A stretch of DNA of 52,477 nucleotides from an uncultured Bacteroidales bacterium. Its GTDB lineage: Bacteria; Bacteroidota; Bacteroidia; Bacteroidales; JAUNSR01. Shown here in pieces: positions 8,531 to 17,008 of this stretch. The stretch is from contig CAMTOJ010000021.1 of assembly GCA_947074145.1 (NCBI GenBank), positions 1 to 52,477 on the forward strand, read 5' to 3'. Each line of letters begins with the position of its first letter. Within the stretch, counting starts at the first letter, position 1. A model generated the notes under the pieces. The model did not search any database, was not told where the DNA came from, and saw only the letters and a program-made list of their open reading frames with translations. The translations under genes and the position numbers were made by a program.

Positions 8531-9586
8531 TCAGATGTAATTTATTTCAGATCTTACTTCACTAATAGATTTACACAACAGTGAAGCAGCTTTTGAGATT
8601 GATATAATTTCATCTGACATTGCCCTGAAAACTAAAGCAATAAATCGATCTGAAGTTTCTTTGGGAAATCTACTAAGAGAGGCTTGTTCCTTTAATTGTG
8701 GATATTGATTCTTTTTAATGCAATAACCTTTATATCTATTATCAGTTATAATATTAAGCTCTTTCGCTTTATACATCAAAGCATCTATGGAAATACCAAA
8801 TTGTTTTTGAATAGGAATTAATTCTTGCAATGAGATCTCTTTACGTGAGGCTCCTATCAATTTGATAAATTGTTTGCTTGGTATTAGCATTTCATTTGCG
8901 AATTGATTACAAAAATTTTCTATCTCTTTTTGAGAAAAAATTTCATCGAAGCTTAAAAGTAAATGTCCAAGTTCATGAAAAGCAGTAAATCGCAGTCTTT
9001 CAGGCGAGAAATTTTTGTTAAGAACAATGATAGGTTTTTTTTCATTTATGAATCCACTTAAACCATCAAAATCTTCAGAAGCATCTATCTCAATCACCTT
9101 TATATTATTTTCTTCAAGAACAGACACTACTTTACTTATACCATCATCGCCTAAGTTCCATAAGTCTCTTAGTCGTTTAGCTTGATTTTTCACATCGGTT
9201 GATGATTGTACTATAATATTTGAGAAATCAATATTGAAATCATTATTGACTTCCAATATCTCTTCTATTTCGAAATACCTTTCAATATTGTCTATAACAT
9301 GCTCATTGATGCTTTGTATTTTAAGAGTTCCTAATTTGCTCTTTTTTCTAAATTCTACTTCAGTAAATTCTAATTTGTATGGTCTGAAAAAATAATCAAT
9401 AGAAACCTCCAATGCATTTGATAAGGCAATAAGGATAGTGCTGTCAGGCATCATCTTACCCTTTTCATATTTAGATATGGATTGTTTAGATACTATATTC
9501 CCCATACGTTCACATAAAACGTCCATTGAAAAGCCTTTCATAAGTCTGGCTGATTTTAATCTTTGAGCTAATATCTGTTCCATCAT
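8531..9586 (-). CDS. XRE-family HTH fused to ImmA/IrrE metallopeptidase domain, putative antitoxin/regulator
   Basis: Residues about 5-65 form a Cro/CI-type helix-turn-helix (RLKSARLMKGFS, SKQSISKYEKGK). Residues about 165-290 form a COG2856 ImmA/IrrE zinc peptidase with HELGH at 204-208 and a probable third ligand E232 in FANEMLIP. The C-terminal 60 residues are a family-specific tail. Such proteins repress their own operon and may be relieved by proteolysis. Here a 38-bp palindrome covers the promoter directly in front of the gene, supporting autorepression. The gene precedes the PIN toxin candidate in the same operon. ATG codons at 9586 and 9583 are both possible. Confidence 0.85.
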   Translation of the reverse strand: MMEQILAQRLKSARLMKGFSMDVLCERMGNIVSKQSISKYEKGKMMPDSTILIALSNALEVSIDYFFRPYKLEFTEVEFRKKSKLGTLKIQSINEHVIDNIERYFEIEEILEVNNDFNIDFSNIIVQSSTDVKNQAKRLRDLWNLGDDGISKVVSVLEENNIKVIEIDASEDFDGLSGFINEKKPIIVLNKNFSPERLRFTAFHELGHLLLSFDEIFSQKEIENFCNQFANEMLIPSKQFIKLIGASRKEISLQELIPIQKQFGISIDALMYKAKELNIITDNRYKGYCIKKNQYPQLKEQASLSRFPKETSDRFIALVFRAMSDEIISISKAASLLCKSISEVRSEINYI

Positions 9587-9598
9587 CTAAATCTTTTT

Positions 9599-9636
9599 GG
9601 TTTACAAAAATACTATAAATAGTTTGTTTGTAAACC
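9599..9636 (-). promoter_or_regulatory. Palindromic operator overlapping the promoter of the XRE-PIN operon
   Basis: Outer arms GGTTTACAAA (9599-9608) and TTTGTAAACC (9627-9636) are perfect inverted repeats. Inner arms ACTAT (9612-9616) and ATAGT (9619-9623) share the same centre at 9617.5. The minus-strand -7 box TATTTTTG (9605-9612) lies inside, with a TTTA about 18 bp upstream as a -33 candidate. The predicted leader is about 12 nt. This is what an autorepressor binding site would look like. Confidence 0.75.
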
Positions 9637-9935
9637 ATAAAACTGTAATTTAACTATATATTTTTCAATAGCCATATAAAAATCAGGCTCTGATTATTAG
9701 TCTTATAAGGTCATTATTTATTTAATACCCAAGACTTATAAGCTCCGCTTTCCTTTTTCGAAAAAGCACTAAAGTCATTTTGCTGCTCTTTGCTACTTAT
9801 CAACTGATAACTTGCGAGTTATCAGTTGATTCCTTGCTAGTTATCAGTTGATAACTAGTTAAGAGCATCAAAAACCATTTTGGGAAAATTTATTTGACTA
9901 ATTGATTATCTAAAATTCTTCCTTTTTAGCAAAGC
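9637..9935. repeat. Palindrome-dense noncoding segment
   Basis: No gene is visible. There are several palindromes in about 180 bp: AATCAG-GCT-CTGATT (9681-9695); CTTATAAG twice (9702-9709 and 9735-9742); CTTTTTCGAAAAAG (9753-9766); a 13-bp hairpin ATCAACTGATAAC/GTTATCAGTTGAT (9799-9811 and 9818-9830, 6-nt loop); and CTAGTTATC/GATAACTAG (9837-9845 and 9850-9858, 4-nt loop). The last two share the core TTATCAGTTGAT, present in three orientations or copies. It lies between the XRE operator and the sufD terminator. It could be an operator array, a structured RNA or a scar of insertion. Confidence 0.7.
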
Positions 9936-9967
9936 ATAAAAAAACCCGCCTTAAAAAAGACGGGTTA
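9936..9967 (-). terminator. sufBCD operon terminator
   Basis: AACCCGCC and GACGGGTT form an 8-bp stem with one mismatch; on the minus strand it is followed by GGGTTTTTTTATG. It lies 20 nt beyond the sufD stop. Confidence 0.85.
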
Positions 9968-9986
9968 ATATAGTGATTTATAAGAA

Positions 9987-11348
9987 TCAACATTCTGAAG
10001 GGGCATTGCCATGAATAGCGCAACCGCGACATCTTGAGAGCTCACCTTTGAAACGCTTTTCTATTAACATACGAAGTCGCTCTTTAAGAGGTTCAAGACG
10101 TATCATTTCAAGCACATCGGCAGAGAACGCATACATCAAAAGAAGTCTTGCTTCCTGCTCCGATATACCTCTTGAACGAAGATAGAAAAGAGCTTGTTGA
10201 TCAAGCTGCCCGACTGTGGCGCCATGACTACATTTAACATCGTCGGCATATATCTCAAGTTCCGGTCGGGTAAACATTTTCACTGTATCTGTAGCACAAA
10301 GATTTTTATTACTTTGATATGCTTCAGTTTTATCAGCTCCCTGACGAACATGAATTCTACCGGCAAACGCACATTCCGCCTCATCGTTAAGAACATATTT
10401 GAATAGTTCATTACTATGGCAATGAGGTACTGCATGATCAATATTAGTGAAATTATCAACTTTCTGATTACCGTCGGCAATAACAATACCCGAAAGATGA
10501 TTTTCGGCACCCTCACCTTTGAATGTGACAAATATATTATTTCTTGTTACACCGTTGGTAAGCGAAACACCGTTAACAACCGCATTAGAGTTTGCTTTTT
10601 GATTCAAAAAAGTTGAAGACACCTTATTTGTTTTACGAGTGTTCTCTTCAAGTTCATAGTAATCGAATCTTGCATTTTCAGCTATAAAAATCTCTGCTAC
10701 TTGATTGATAAGATAATTTGCATCGTTGAGAGCATGATCACATACAAGAAGTTTAGCCTCTGTATTCTCTTCAAGAATTATAAGTATTCTTCTGTTAACC
10801 ATCAAATCTGTTTCGCTAACCATATAATTGATAAGCTGTACAGGTTTTTCAAGCACTTTACCTTTTGGGACATATAGTACAAAACCGTCCTGAGCAAACA
10901 TTGTGTTCATTGCCACTGTCCCGTCTTGTCGCTTACCGGCCTGTTTGTTATAATATTTGCCTGCAATAAGCGGATATTTAGCTGCAAAATCAATAAGACT
11001 TCCGATAAATATATCTTCCTCTTGATTTTTGGCAGGTCCCTGTTTAGAGTAAAAAGAATCGTTTACAAGAAAATAAAGATTCGTGCTTAGATTTGGAACG
11101 TCGCATGAAAATACTTCATAAGGATTTACCGGAATCTCGACTCTGTTTAGATTAAGACCGTAGTCGGGAGCAAACATTGCATGGAGATCTGTGTGAGCAT
11201 AATCCTGACATGAAGTAGATGGTAGTCCCGTCGCCTTTAAAAGGGTATAAGCCGCTTCTCTATTCTCGTTAAGTATATGTGCCGAATGTTTATCTATCAG
11301 ACCTTTGGCCTGCTGATAAAGATCGGTATATTGTTTTACTACTGTCAT
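9987..11348 (-). CDS. sufD: Fe-S cluster assembly protein SufD
   Basis: SufD is a beta-helix scaffold partner of SufB and SufC in the cytoplasmic SUF iron-sulfur assembly complex. The 453-residue protein shows the family C-terminal signature: FAGRIHVRQGADKTEAY, then KCSHGATVG and QALFYLRSRG. It ends in a Cys-rich tail (SRCRGCAIHG) of the sort seen in Bacteroidales SufD. It follows sufC by 70 bp and is the last gene before the terminator at 9936-9967. The cysteine desulfurase gene sufS, often next in related genomes, is absent. Confidence 0.93.
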   Translation of the reverse strand: MTVVKQYTDLYQQAKGLIDKHSAHILNENREAAYTLLKATGLPSTSCQDYAHTDLHAMFAPDYGLNLNRVEIPVNPYEVFSCDVPNLSTNLYFLVNDSFYSKQGPAKNQEEDIFIGSLIDFAAKYPLIAGKYYNKQAGKRQDGTVAMNTMFAQDGFVLYVPKGKVLEKPVQLINYMVSETDLMVNRRILIILEENTEAKLLVCDHALNDANYLINQVAEIFIAENARFDYYELEENTRKTNKVSSTFLNQKANSNAVVNGVSLTNGVTRNNIFVTFKGEGAENHLSGIVIADGNQKVDNFTNIDHAVPHCHSNELFKYVLNDEAECAFAGRIHVRQGADKTEAYQSNKNLCATDTVKMFTRPELEIYADDVKCSHGATVGQLDQQALFYLRSRGISEQEARLLLMYAFSADVLEMIRLEPLKERLRMLIEKRFKGELSRCRGCAIHGNAPSEC

Positions 11349-11418
11349 ATATTTAATTTTTTACTATCGACATCACGGCAAAGTGATATCAATCGGATAG
11401 TTAAACCATAAAGGAGAA

Positions 11419-12171
11419 CTATTCTCCAAGCTCTTTCTTAATCCAGTCGTAACCTCTCTCTTCAAGTTCAAGAGCAAGTTCCGGTCCGCCCGATTTCACT
11501 ATCTTACCTTTATATAGCACGTGAATGAATTCAGGTTTGATATAATCAAGAAGTCTCTGGTAGTGAGTGATAACAATAGTGGCATTATCTTCTGACTTCA
11601 ATTTATTGACACCTTCCGACACAATTCTAAGCGCATCAATATCAAGACCAGAGTCAGTCTCATCAAGAATGGCAAGTTTCGGTTCAAGCATTGCCATCTG
11701 GAATATCTCGTTTCTTTTCTTTTCACCTCCGGAAAAGCCTTCGTTTACAGAGCGGTTGGCAAGTTTATTATCAAGCTCTACAACTTCTCTTTTTTCTCTC
11801 ATCAAACGAAGAAAGTCGGATGCAGATATAGGCTCTTCACCTTTATATTTACGGTGTTCGTTTACTGCTGCACGCATGAAATTTACCATACTTACACCAG
11901 GAATCTCAACAGGATATTGGAATCCAAGGAAAATACCCTCCCAAGAACGTTGTTCGGGTGGCATAGCAAGAAGATTCTTACCGTTGAATGTTACCTCACC
12001 TTCGGTTACACCAAAAGCGGGATTTCCGGCAAGAACAGACGAAAGAGTACTCTTTCCGGCACCGTTAGGCCCCATGATAGCATGAACTTCACCCGGCTTT
12101 ACTGTCAGGTTTACTCCTTTCAATATTTCTTTACCATTTATATTGGCATGAAGATTTTTTATTTCTAACAT
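11419..12171 (-). CDS. sufC: Fe-S cluster assembly ATPase SufC
   Basis: SufC is the ABC-type ATPase of the SUF complex. Walker A GPNGAGKSTL, signature GFSGGEKKRNE, and Walker B LAILDETDSGLD followed by the H-loop VITHYQRLLDY are all intact. The length of 250 residues is standard. It lies 29 bp after sufB and 70 bp before sufD, in the same operon. SufC binds SufB and SufD and drives their rearrangement for cluster building. Confidence 0.96.
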   Translation of the reverse strand: MLEIKNLHANINGKEILKGVNLTVKPGEVHAIMGPNGAGKSTLSSVLAGNPAFGVTEGEVTFNGKNLLAMPPEQRSWEGIFLGFQYPVEIPGVSMVNFMRAAVNEHRKYKGEEPISASDFLRLMREKREVVELDNKLANRSVNEGFSGGEKKRNEIFQMAMLEPKLAILDETDSGLDIDALRIVSEGVNKLKSEDNATIVITHYQRLLDYIKPEFIHVLYKGKIVKSGGPELALELEERGYDWIKKELGE

Positions 12172-12200
12172 CTTTAATCTGAATTTAATTTTTTGACAAT

Positions 12201-13658
12201 TTAACCGACTGAACCTTCAAGCGAAATTGAAAGTAGTTTTTGCGCCTCAACGGCAAATTCCATTGGCAATTTATTGACAACCTCTTTGGCATATCCGTTT
12301 ACGATAAGACTTACCGCTTCTTCTGTGGGAATACCTCTTTGGTTGCAATAGAAGATCTGGCTTTCGCTGATTTTTGAGGTTGTTGCTTCATGCTCAATAA
12401 TGGAGCTGCTGTTTCCTATATCCATTAACGGGAAAGTATGTGCCCCGCACTCCGAACTAAGAAGAAGAGAATCACATTGAGTATAGTTTCTTGAGTTTTC
12501 AGCCTTTGCCGCCACTTTTACAAGTCCGCGGTAGCTATTTTGGCTCTTTCCTGCCGATATTCCTTTAGAAACGATAGTACTTTTAGTATTTCTTCCAAGA
12601 TGAATCATCTTAGTACCCGTATCAGCTTGTTGATAGTTGTTTGTAACCGCTACTGAATAAAATTCACCGATAGAGTTATCGCCTGCAAGAATACAAGAAG
12701 GATATTTCCATGTAACGGCAGAGCCTGTCTCAACCTGAGTCCATGAAATTTTAGAGAAATCGCCTTTACAAAGTGCTCGCTTTGTTACGAAGTTATAAAT
12801 CCCACCTTTTCCCTCTTTATCTCCGGGATACCAGTTCTGAACTGTAGAATATTTCACCTCAGCTCTGTCGTGAAGATAAATCTCAACGATTGCAGCGTGA
12901 AGCTGATTCTCATCTCTCATCGGTGCGGTACACCCTTCAAGATAACTTACGTACGAATCATCGTCGGCAACAATAAGAGTTCTTTCAAACTGACCGGTGT
13001 TTGCCGCATTGATTCTGAAATATGTTGATAACTCCATTGGGCATCTTACACCTTTTGGAATATAAACGAATGATCCGTCAGAGAAAACCGCAGTATTCAG
13101 AGCCGCATAATAGTTGTCGCGATAAGGAACCACGCTACCAAGATACTTCTTAACAAGATCAGGGTAATCTTTTACAGCCTCGCTAAAAGAACAAAATATG
13201 ATACCAAGTTCGGCAAGCTTCTCTTTAAAAGTTGTCTTTACCGACACAGAGTCCATTACTGCATCAACTGCCATACCCGAAAGCATCATCTGCTCCTCAA
13301 GTGGAATACCAAGTTTGTTGAATGTTTTTACGAGTTCGGGATCAACTTCGTCCATCGATTTTGGGCCCTCTTTCTTTTTAGGAGCAGCGTAATAGCTTAT
13401 TTCCTGAAAGTCAATCGGAGGTATAGTCAAATGCGCCCAAGTTGGCACATCGAGAGTAAGCCAATATTTATATGCTTTCAGACGGTACTCAAGCAGCCAT
13501 TCAGGTTCCTCTTTCTTTGATGAAATAAGCCTGATAACATCCTCATTTAAACCTTTCTGAATAACATCTGTCTCAATATCTGTAACAAATCCGTATTTGT
13601 AATCGGATTTGGTAACGTCATCTAAGATATTCTCCATATTATAAAAATATAAAGCCAT
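12201..13658 (-). CDS. sufB: Fe-S cluster assembly scaffold SufB
   Basis: SufB is the main scaffold of the SUF complex. The 485-residue sequence shows the family N-terminus ([28 protein letters not shown]), the [18 protein letters not shown] segment, and a C-terminal core with [13 protein letters not shown] and [14 protein letters not shown] that carries conserved Cys and His residues for cluster and persulfide transfer. Two starts are possible, ATG 13658 (MALYFYN) and ATG 13637 (MENILDD); the alignment register with other Bacteroidales SufB proteins does not decide between them. First gene of sufBCD. Confidence 0.95.
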   Translation of the reverse strand: MALYFYNMENILDDVTKSDYKYGFVTDIETDVIQKGLNEDVIRLISSKKEEPEWLLEYRLKAYKYWLTLDVPTWAHLTIPPIDFQEISYYAAPKKKEGPKSMDEVDPELVKTFNKLGIPLEEQMMLSGMAVDAVMDSVSVKTTFKEKLAELGIIFCSFSEAVKDYPDLVKKYLGSVVPYRDNYYAALNTAVFSDGSFVYIPKGVRCPMELSTYFRINAANTGQFERTLIVADDDSYVSYLEGCTAPMRDENQLHAAIVEIYLHDRAEVKYSTVQNWYPGDKEGKGGIYNFVTKRALCKGDFSKISWTQVETGSAVTWKYPSCILAGDNSIGEFYSVAVTNNYQQADTGTKMIHLGRNTKSTIVSKGISAGKSQNSYRGLVKVAAKAENSRNYTQCDSLLLSSECGAHTFPLMDIGNSSSIIEHEATTSKISESQIFYCNQRGIPTEEAVSLIVNGYAKEVVNKLPMEFAVEAQKLLSISLEGSVG

Positions 13659-13748
13659 GTATGCTCACTTCGCAATATGCGTACATGTCTTTTGTTAATA
13701 ACTTTCCAATTTCACATCGGCAATATTCACAATCTTTCCGTGATATGG

Positions 13749-13756
13749 CAAAAATA
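13749..13756 (-). promoter_or_regulatory. Probable suf operon promoter, -7 box
   Basis: The minus strand reads TATTTTTG, matching TAnnTTTG. It lies about 90-110 nt upstream of sufB. No clear -33 element and no recognisable iron or redox regulator site is visible. Confidence 0.4.
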
Positions 13757-13830
13757 CAAAAAAAGCTGACTTTTAACACTGTTTTGTATTGTTCATTAGC
13801 TTAGATTATAACAAAAAAACAACTTCTATG

Positions 13831-13882
13831 TTTTAAAAAGAAAAATGAAAGCCGTGAATATATTTGATTATTCACAGCTTTC
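13831..13882 (-). terminator. Terminator of the CvpA-family gene
   Basis: Arms 13847-13860 and 13869-13882 pair over 14 bp with one mismatch around an 8-nt loop. On the minus strand they are followed by ATTTTTCTTTTT. It separates the CvpA gene from the suf promoter. Confidence 0.85.
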
Positions 13883-13919
13883 ATTTTTATTTATTATCTG
13901 AAACGTTGATTCTCTTTTT

Positions 13920-14471
13920 CTATTTCTCTTTCTTGATCTTCTCTATTATATTATTCTCAATAGAGTCGGTCTTTATAAACATATCATTTTTCAACACATC
14001 TTTTCCGGAATTATAAAGAATAGGTGCAAAATCGGTGGTTAACTCATATAATTTTGAACTCTTTTTCTCATCTTCGCCGGGTAGCGGGACATACTCGTTT
14101 ATTATGTTATAAAGATTGAATAAAAGACTTACTATTAATATATATTTCATTGCACCGAAAATGGCGCCAAGTAATCGGTTAAGGAAACCTAACTGAATAG
14201 CCTGAACAGCTTTTGTTATAAGATATGCAAGCATTGATGTTATCAAGGCAACTGCTATGAATATCAATATCCATGAGACAAGATACCTGACCTGCTCAGC
14301 CCATTTGACGAATGTCAACATATATTCGGAAAGGGAAGGCGCAAAAAGTTTGGCAATAAGAAAAGAGAGTATCAGGCCGATAAGTCCTAATGCTTCTTTA
14401 ACAAGACCTTTTATAAGACCTGTGACGAGTCCTAATGCTGTAAGAGCCAAAACAATAATATCGAAAACCAT
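13920..14471 (-). CDS. CvpA-family inner-membrane protein
   Basis: 183 residues with four predicted membrane helices (about 1-20, 27-47, 63-85 and 104-122) and the opening FDIIVLALTALGLVTGLIKG with the GxxxGxxKGxxKE pattern (GLIKGLVKEALG) typical of the CvpA/colicin V production family. The soluble C-terminus is acidic to mixed-charge. The family is linked to envelope homeostasis and, in E. coli, colicin V export and purF; the role in Bacteroidales is not established. It is a single-gene unit ahead of sufB with its own terminator. Confidence 0.8.
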   Translation of the reverse strand: MVFDIIVLALTALGLVTGLIKGLVKEALGLIGLILSFLIAKLFAPSLSEYMLTFVKWAEQVRYLVSWILIFIAVALITSMLAYLITKAVQAIQLGFLNRLLGAIFGAMKYILIVSLLFNLYNIINEYVPLPGEDEKKSSKLYELTTDFAPILYNSGKDVLKNDMFIKTDSIENNIIEKIKKEK

Positions 14472-14629
14472 CTATTTATATTTTAATTCCATAAAAATAC
14501 AATTTTTATAGATATCTCAATTATTAATACTACTAAACATAAGTCTCTTTCGATAATTATTGTTCGCTTATTTCATCATTAAATATATCTTTTTATCAAT
14601 TTATCCTTTTAATTTATGATGTTAGGTAT

Positions 14630-14669
14630 TAAAAAATAAATCCCGTTGACCGGAGAGGTCAACAGGATT
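14630..14669 (-). terminator. Terminator of the 656-residue secreted protein gene
   Basis: AATCCCGTTGACC (14639-14651) and GGTCAACAGGATT (14657-14669) form a 13-bp stem with one mismatch. The minus strand continues with TTATTTTTTAA. Confidence 0.85.
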
Positions 14670-14737
14670 TTTAAGCTACAAAAGTTGAAAATACGCAAAA
14701 ATTATGATTTGCATTAATTAATCAATAACGGTATAAT

Positions 14738-16708
14738 TTATTTTACTGAGACTTTACTTCCATTTATTATGTAAATACCTGTAGGCAGAGAGATAAATGA
14801 TTCTCCCGCTTTAATATCTGCCTTAGCCACTTCCTGACCGATTATAGAGATTACTCTGATCTGTGTAGCTGCTTTTGATACTACTTTCACACCACCTTTT
14901 ACAGAAATTAAGTACAATGATTGAGATTCAACATCTTCGATTGAGCTTGGAATCGAGCTTTCCCATTTTGCATAAAGTTTTGTATCGGCAGTAATAGGAG
15001 ACTGTGCATCAAATTCGTTTTGGAAATCAGCATCAGTGTACCAACCTAATAAATTATGGTTTTCTTTGATTGGAGCATCACCTAATGTGATAACCTCTCC
15101 GTTTCTGATATATTTGTTTGCGATTTCTGTTCCTCCGAAAGTTTCGAATTCAATTTTTATTGCATCAGCTATCTCATAAACTTTGAATCCGTAAGCAAGA
15201 CTACGGTCACTTCCGCCACCGTCTTGTGTTTGCCATGTTGCAAAATATTGAGCAGCCTCTGAGCTTAAGAATTCAAAATAATGATTTGTATATTGATCCC
15301 ATTTAGCAGAAGGTGTATCATCTGATCCTAAAACATCACCACTTCCATCTTGAGCCGTATTAATTGTAAATGTTACAGGGCGAGTTCCGTCGCCAGACAT
15401 TTTAGCCGAAGAACATTCGAACGCATATATTTTACCTTCTTCAAGAGTTACAGGAAATGAAAATAATGCATTGTTATGAGGATGTATAAATGCACGACCA
15501 ATGCTGATACCACCAAGAGCAAGGTTATCTCTAAATTGATAATCATTACCGCTTCCCGGTTCAGCCCAGTTTACTGTTTCGTCAGTGCAATACCATCCTG
15601 AATCATTTGGTTTTGATTGAGCATCCCAAGCTGCCATTTTGTTTTCAACAAATTTGATAACATATTGCAAAGTAGATCCGTCGCCTGCTGTTACAGTAAT
15701 ATTAAACTCATTTCCTATATTTTCAACCTGATAAGATGCACCGAATGATTCATCAATAATAGCTGACACAGATGAAGGTAAAGATACTTCGTCCTGAACT
15801 ATATAATATATTGCTTTGTCAGCAGAGAAATCGACAAAGTCAGATTCGTCAAGTTTAATATTGCTAATTGTTTTGTTCTGGTATTTTGTAAGATCGGCAT
15901 CAAGTTTATCCATCTCCAAAACGCGTTCAAAACCTGTTGCAGATTCATTTGTCAATAATGATTTTGCATTATTAAGAGAGGCAGTCAAAAAAGATTCTCC
16001 GGGAGATCCTGCAACTAAAAGATTCTCAATATCGCTTATTTTAGATGCCAAATCCTCTGTTGAGGCTTCAAGTGAAAGAAGTTTTAAGTTATCGATCAAT
16101 AATACGGGAGAAGCTCCTCCTCCGGTATTTTGGGTTTTATAGTACCCGAATTTAATTGTTATATTTTTCTCTTCAGTTGCGACAAATTCAATTTCCGGAT
16201 TATACCATTCACCAATATTGGTTGCTAAAGGTTTATAACTTCCCTGACCGTCTATTATTACACCACATCTTGACTCAGCACCGGCTGTAGTTTGTGAAAC
16301 ATATGAATCCCATGATAATTTATATTTTCCCTGTGGCAAAGTAACAGTTTGTTGAACTGAAATCTCCGCATTTGGACACCAGTGTAACTTGATACCCAAT
16401 AAATAATCATTATTCTCTAAAACCGAACTGTTATTATCAGGAGAGGCAACACCTAAAGCTCCTGTATTTGTAGAATATGGCAAAGTAAAGACTTTATAAT
16501 ATGTCTTTTCTTCATAACTTTTCCATCCAGTTACTGAATACATAACTCCGTCATTCGGCTGACTGCCGCCTATTGACATTGTAGGATTTTGTTCAAAATC
16601 CGGATTTATGATTAAATCTGTTCTGTCTTTAAATTCCTGACCCGACATTGAGAAAGTCAAAAGACTTAACGAACATAAACTAATTAATTTTGGAGTAAAA
16701 TTTTTCAT
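14738..16708 (-). CDS. Secreted CBM-like protein with InlB-type repeat and T9SS sorting domain
   Basis: Signal peptide about 1-23, then a jelly-roll-like module (DLIINPDFEQNP, LPQGKYKLSWDSYV, FGYYKTQNTGG), about 25-210, resembling carbohydrate-binding domains. A helical linker (about 215-275) is followed by further beta domains. An InlB B-repeat (Listeria-Bacteroides repeat) lies near 515-581 (LGWYTDADFQNEFD, ADTKLYAKWE). The final 70 residues (IRVISIIGQEVAKADI, LPTGIYIINGSKVSVK) are a type A T9SS C-terminal domain. It has no recognisable catalytic motif, so it may be a glycan-binding or adhesion protein exported with the neighbouring enzymes. Function unknown. Confidence 0.75.
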   Translation of the reverse strand: MKNFTPKLISLCSLSLLTFSMSGQEFKDRTDLIINPDFEQNPTMSIGGSQPNDGVMYSVTGWKSYEEKTYYKVFTLPYSTNTGALGVASPDNNSSVLENNDYLLGIKLHWCPNAEISVQQTVTLPQGKYKLSWDSYVSQTTAGAESRCGVIIDGQGSYKPLATNIGEWYNPEIEFVATEEKNITIKFGYYKTQNTGGGASPVLLIDNLKLLSLEASTEDLASKISDIENLLVAGSPGESFLTASLNNAKSLLTNESATGFERVLEMDKLDADLTKYQNKTISNIKLDESDFVDFSADKAIYYIVQDEVSLPSSVSAIIDESFGASYQVENIGNEFNITVTAGDGSTLQYVIKFVENKMAAWDAQSKPNDSGWYCTDETVNWAEPGSGNDYQFRDNLALGGISIGRAFIHPHNNALFSFPVTLEEGKIYAFECSSAKMSGDGTRPVTFTINTAQDGSGDVLGSDDTPSAKWDQYTNHYFEFLSSEAAQYFATWQTQDGGGSDRSLAYGFKVYEIADAIKIEFETFGGTEIANKYIRNGEVITLGDAPIKENHNLLGWYTDADFQNEFDAQSPITADTKLYAKWESSIPSSIEDVESQSLYLISVKGGVKVVSKAATQIRVISIIGQEVAKADIKAGESFISLPTGIYIINGSKVSVK

Positions 16709-16797
16709 TCTATATTGTATTTGAGGTTAATAATTTATGATTTCAATTATAAGAAATGGTATTACTAAATTTGTGATTTTGTGATTTTTCAATATTG

Positions 16798-16805
16798 CAA
16801 ATTTA
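16798..16805 (-). promoter_or_regulatory. Promoter -7 box of the CBM-like secreted protein
   Basis: The minus strand reads TAAATTTG, matching TAnnTTTG, about 90 nt upstream of ATG 16708. No clear -33 box. Confidence 0.4.
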
Positions 16806-16902
16806 ATCGGGCATATATAACAATAGATTACTCATAGTTCAAAAAAGAGGAATATCAAAAGGATGAAACAATTATCCCTATTTGATCTATTTTAAGAAAA
16901 AT

Positions 16903-16970
16903 AGAATAAAAAATATCGATTTTCATTAATCATCAAAATCACTTATTGACGAAGTAATGAAAACCGATAT
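16903..16970 (-). terminator. Terminator of the BNR propeller protein gene
   Basis: ATATCGATTTTCATTA (16913-16928) pairs with TAATGAAAACCGATAT (16955-16970) with one mismatch. On the minus strand ATTTTTTATTC follows. Confidence 0.8.
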
Positions 16971-17008
16971 CTATTTTTGAAAGATTAGTTTCGCTTTATG
17001 ACAATAGA

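Larger units (their letters stand above)
16709..17008. other. Intergenic region between two T9SS cargo genes
   Basis: About 300 bp. It contains the probable promoter of the 14738-16708 gene (16798-16805) and the terminator of the upstream propeller gene (16903-16970). Nothing else is supported. Confidence 0.6.

Noticed and set aside
13659..13760. IscR/SufR-like binding site ahead of sufB
   Set aside because: The weak TTCAC/GTGA symmetry is too short to call a specific regulator site.
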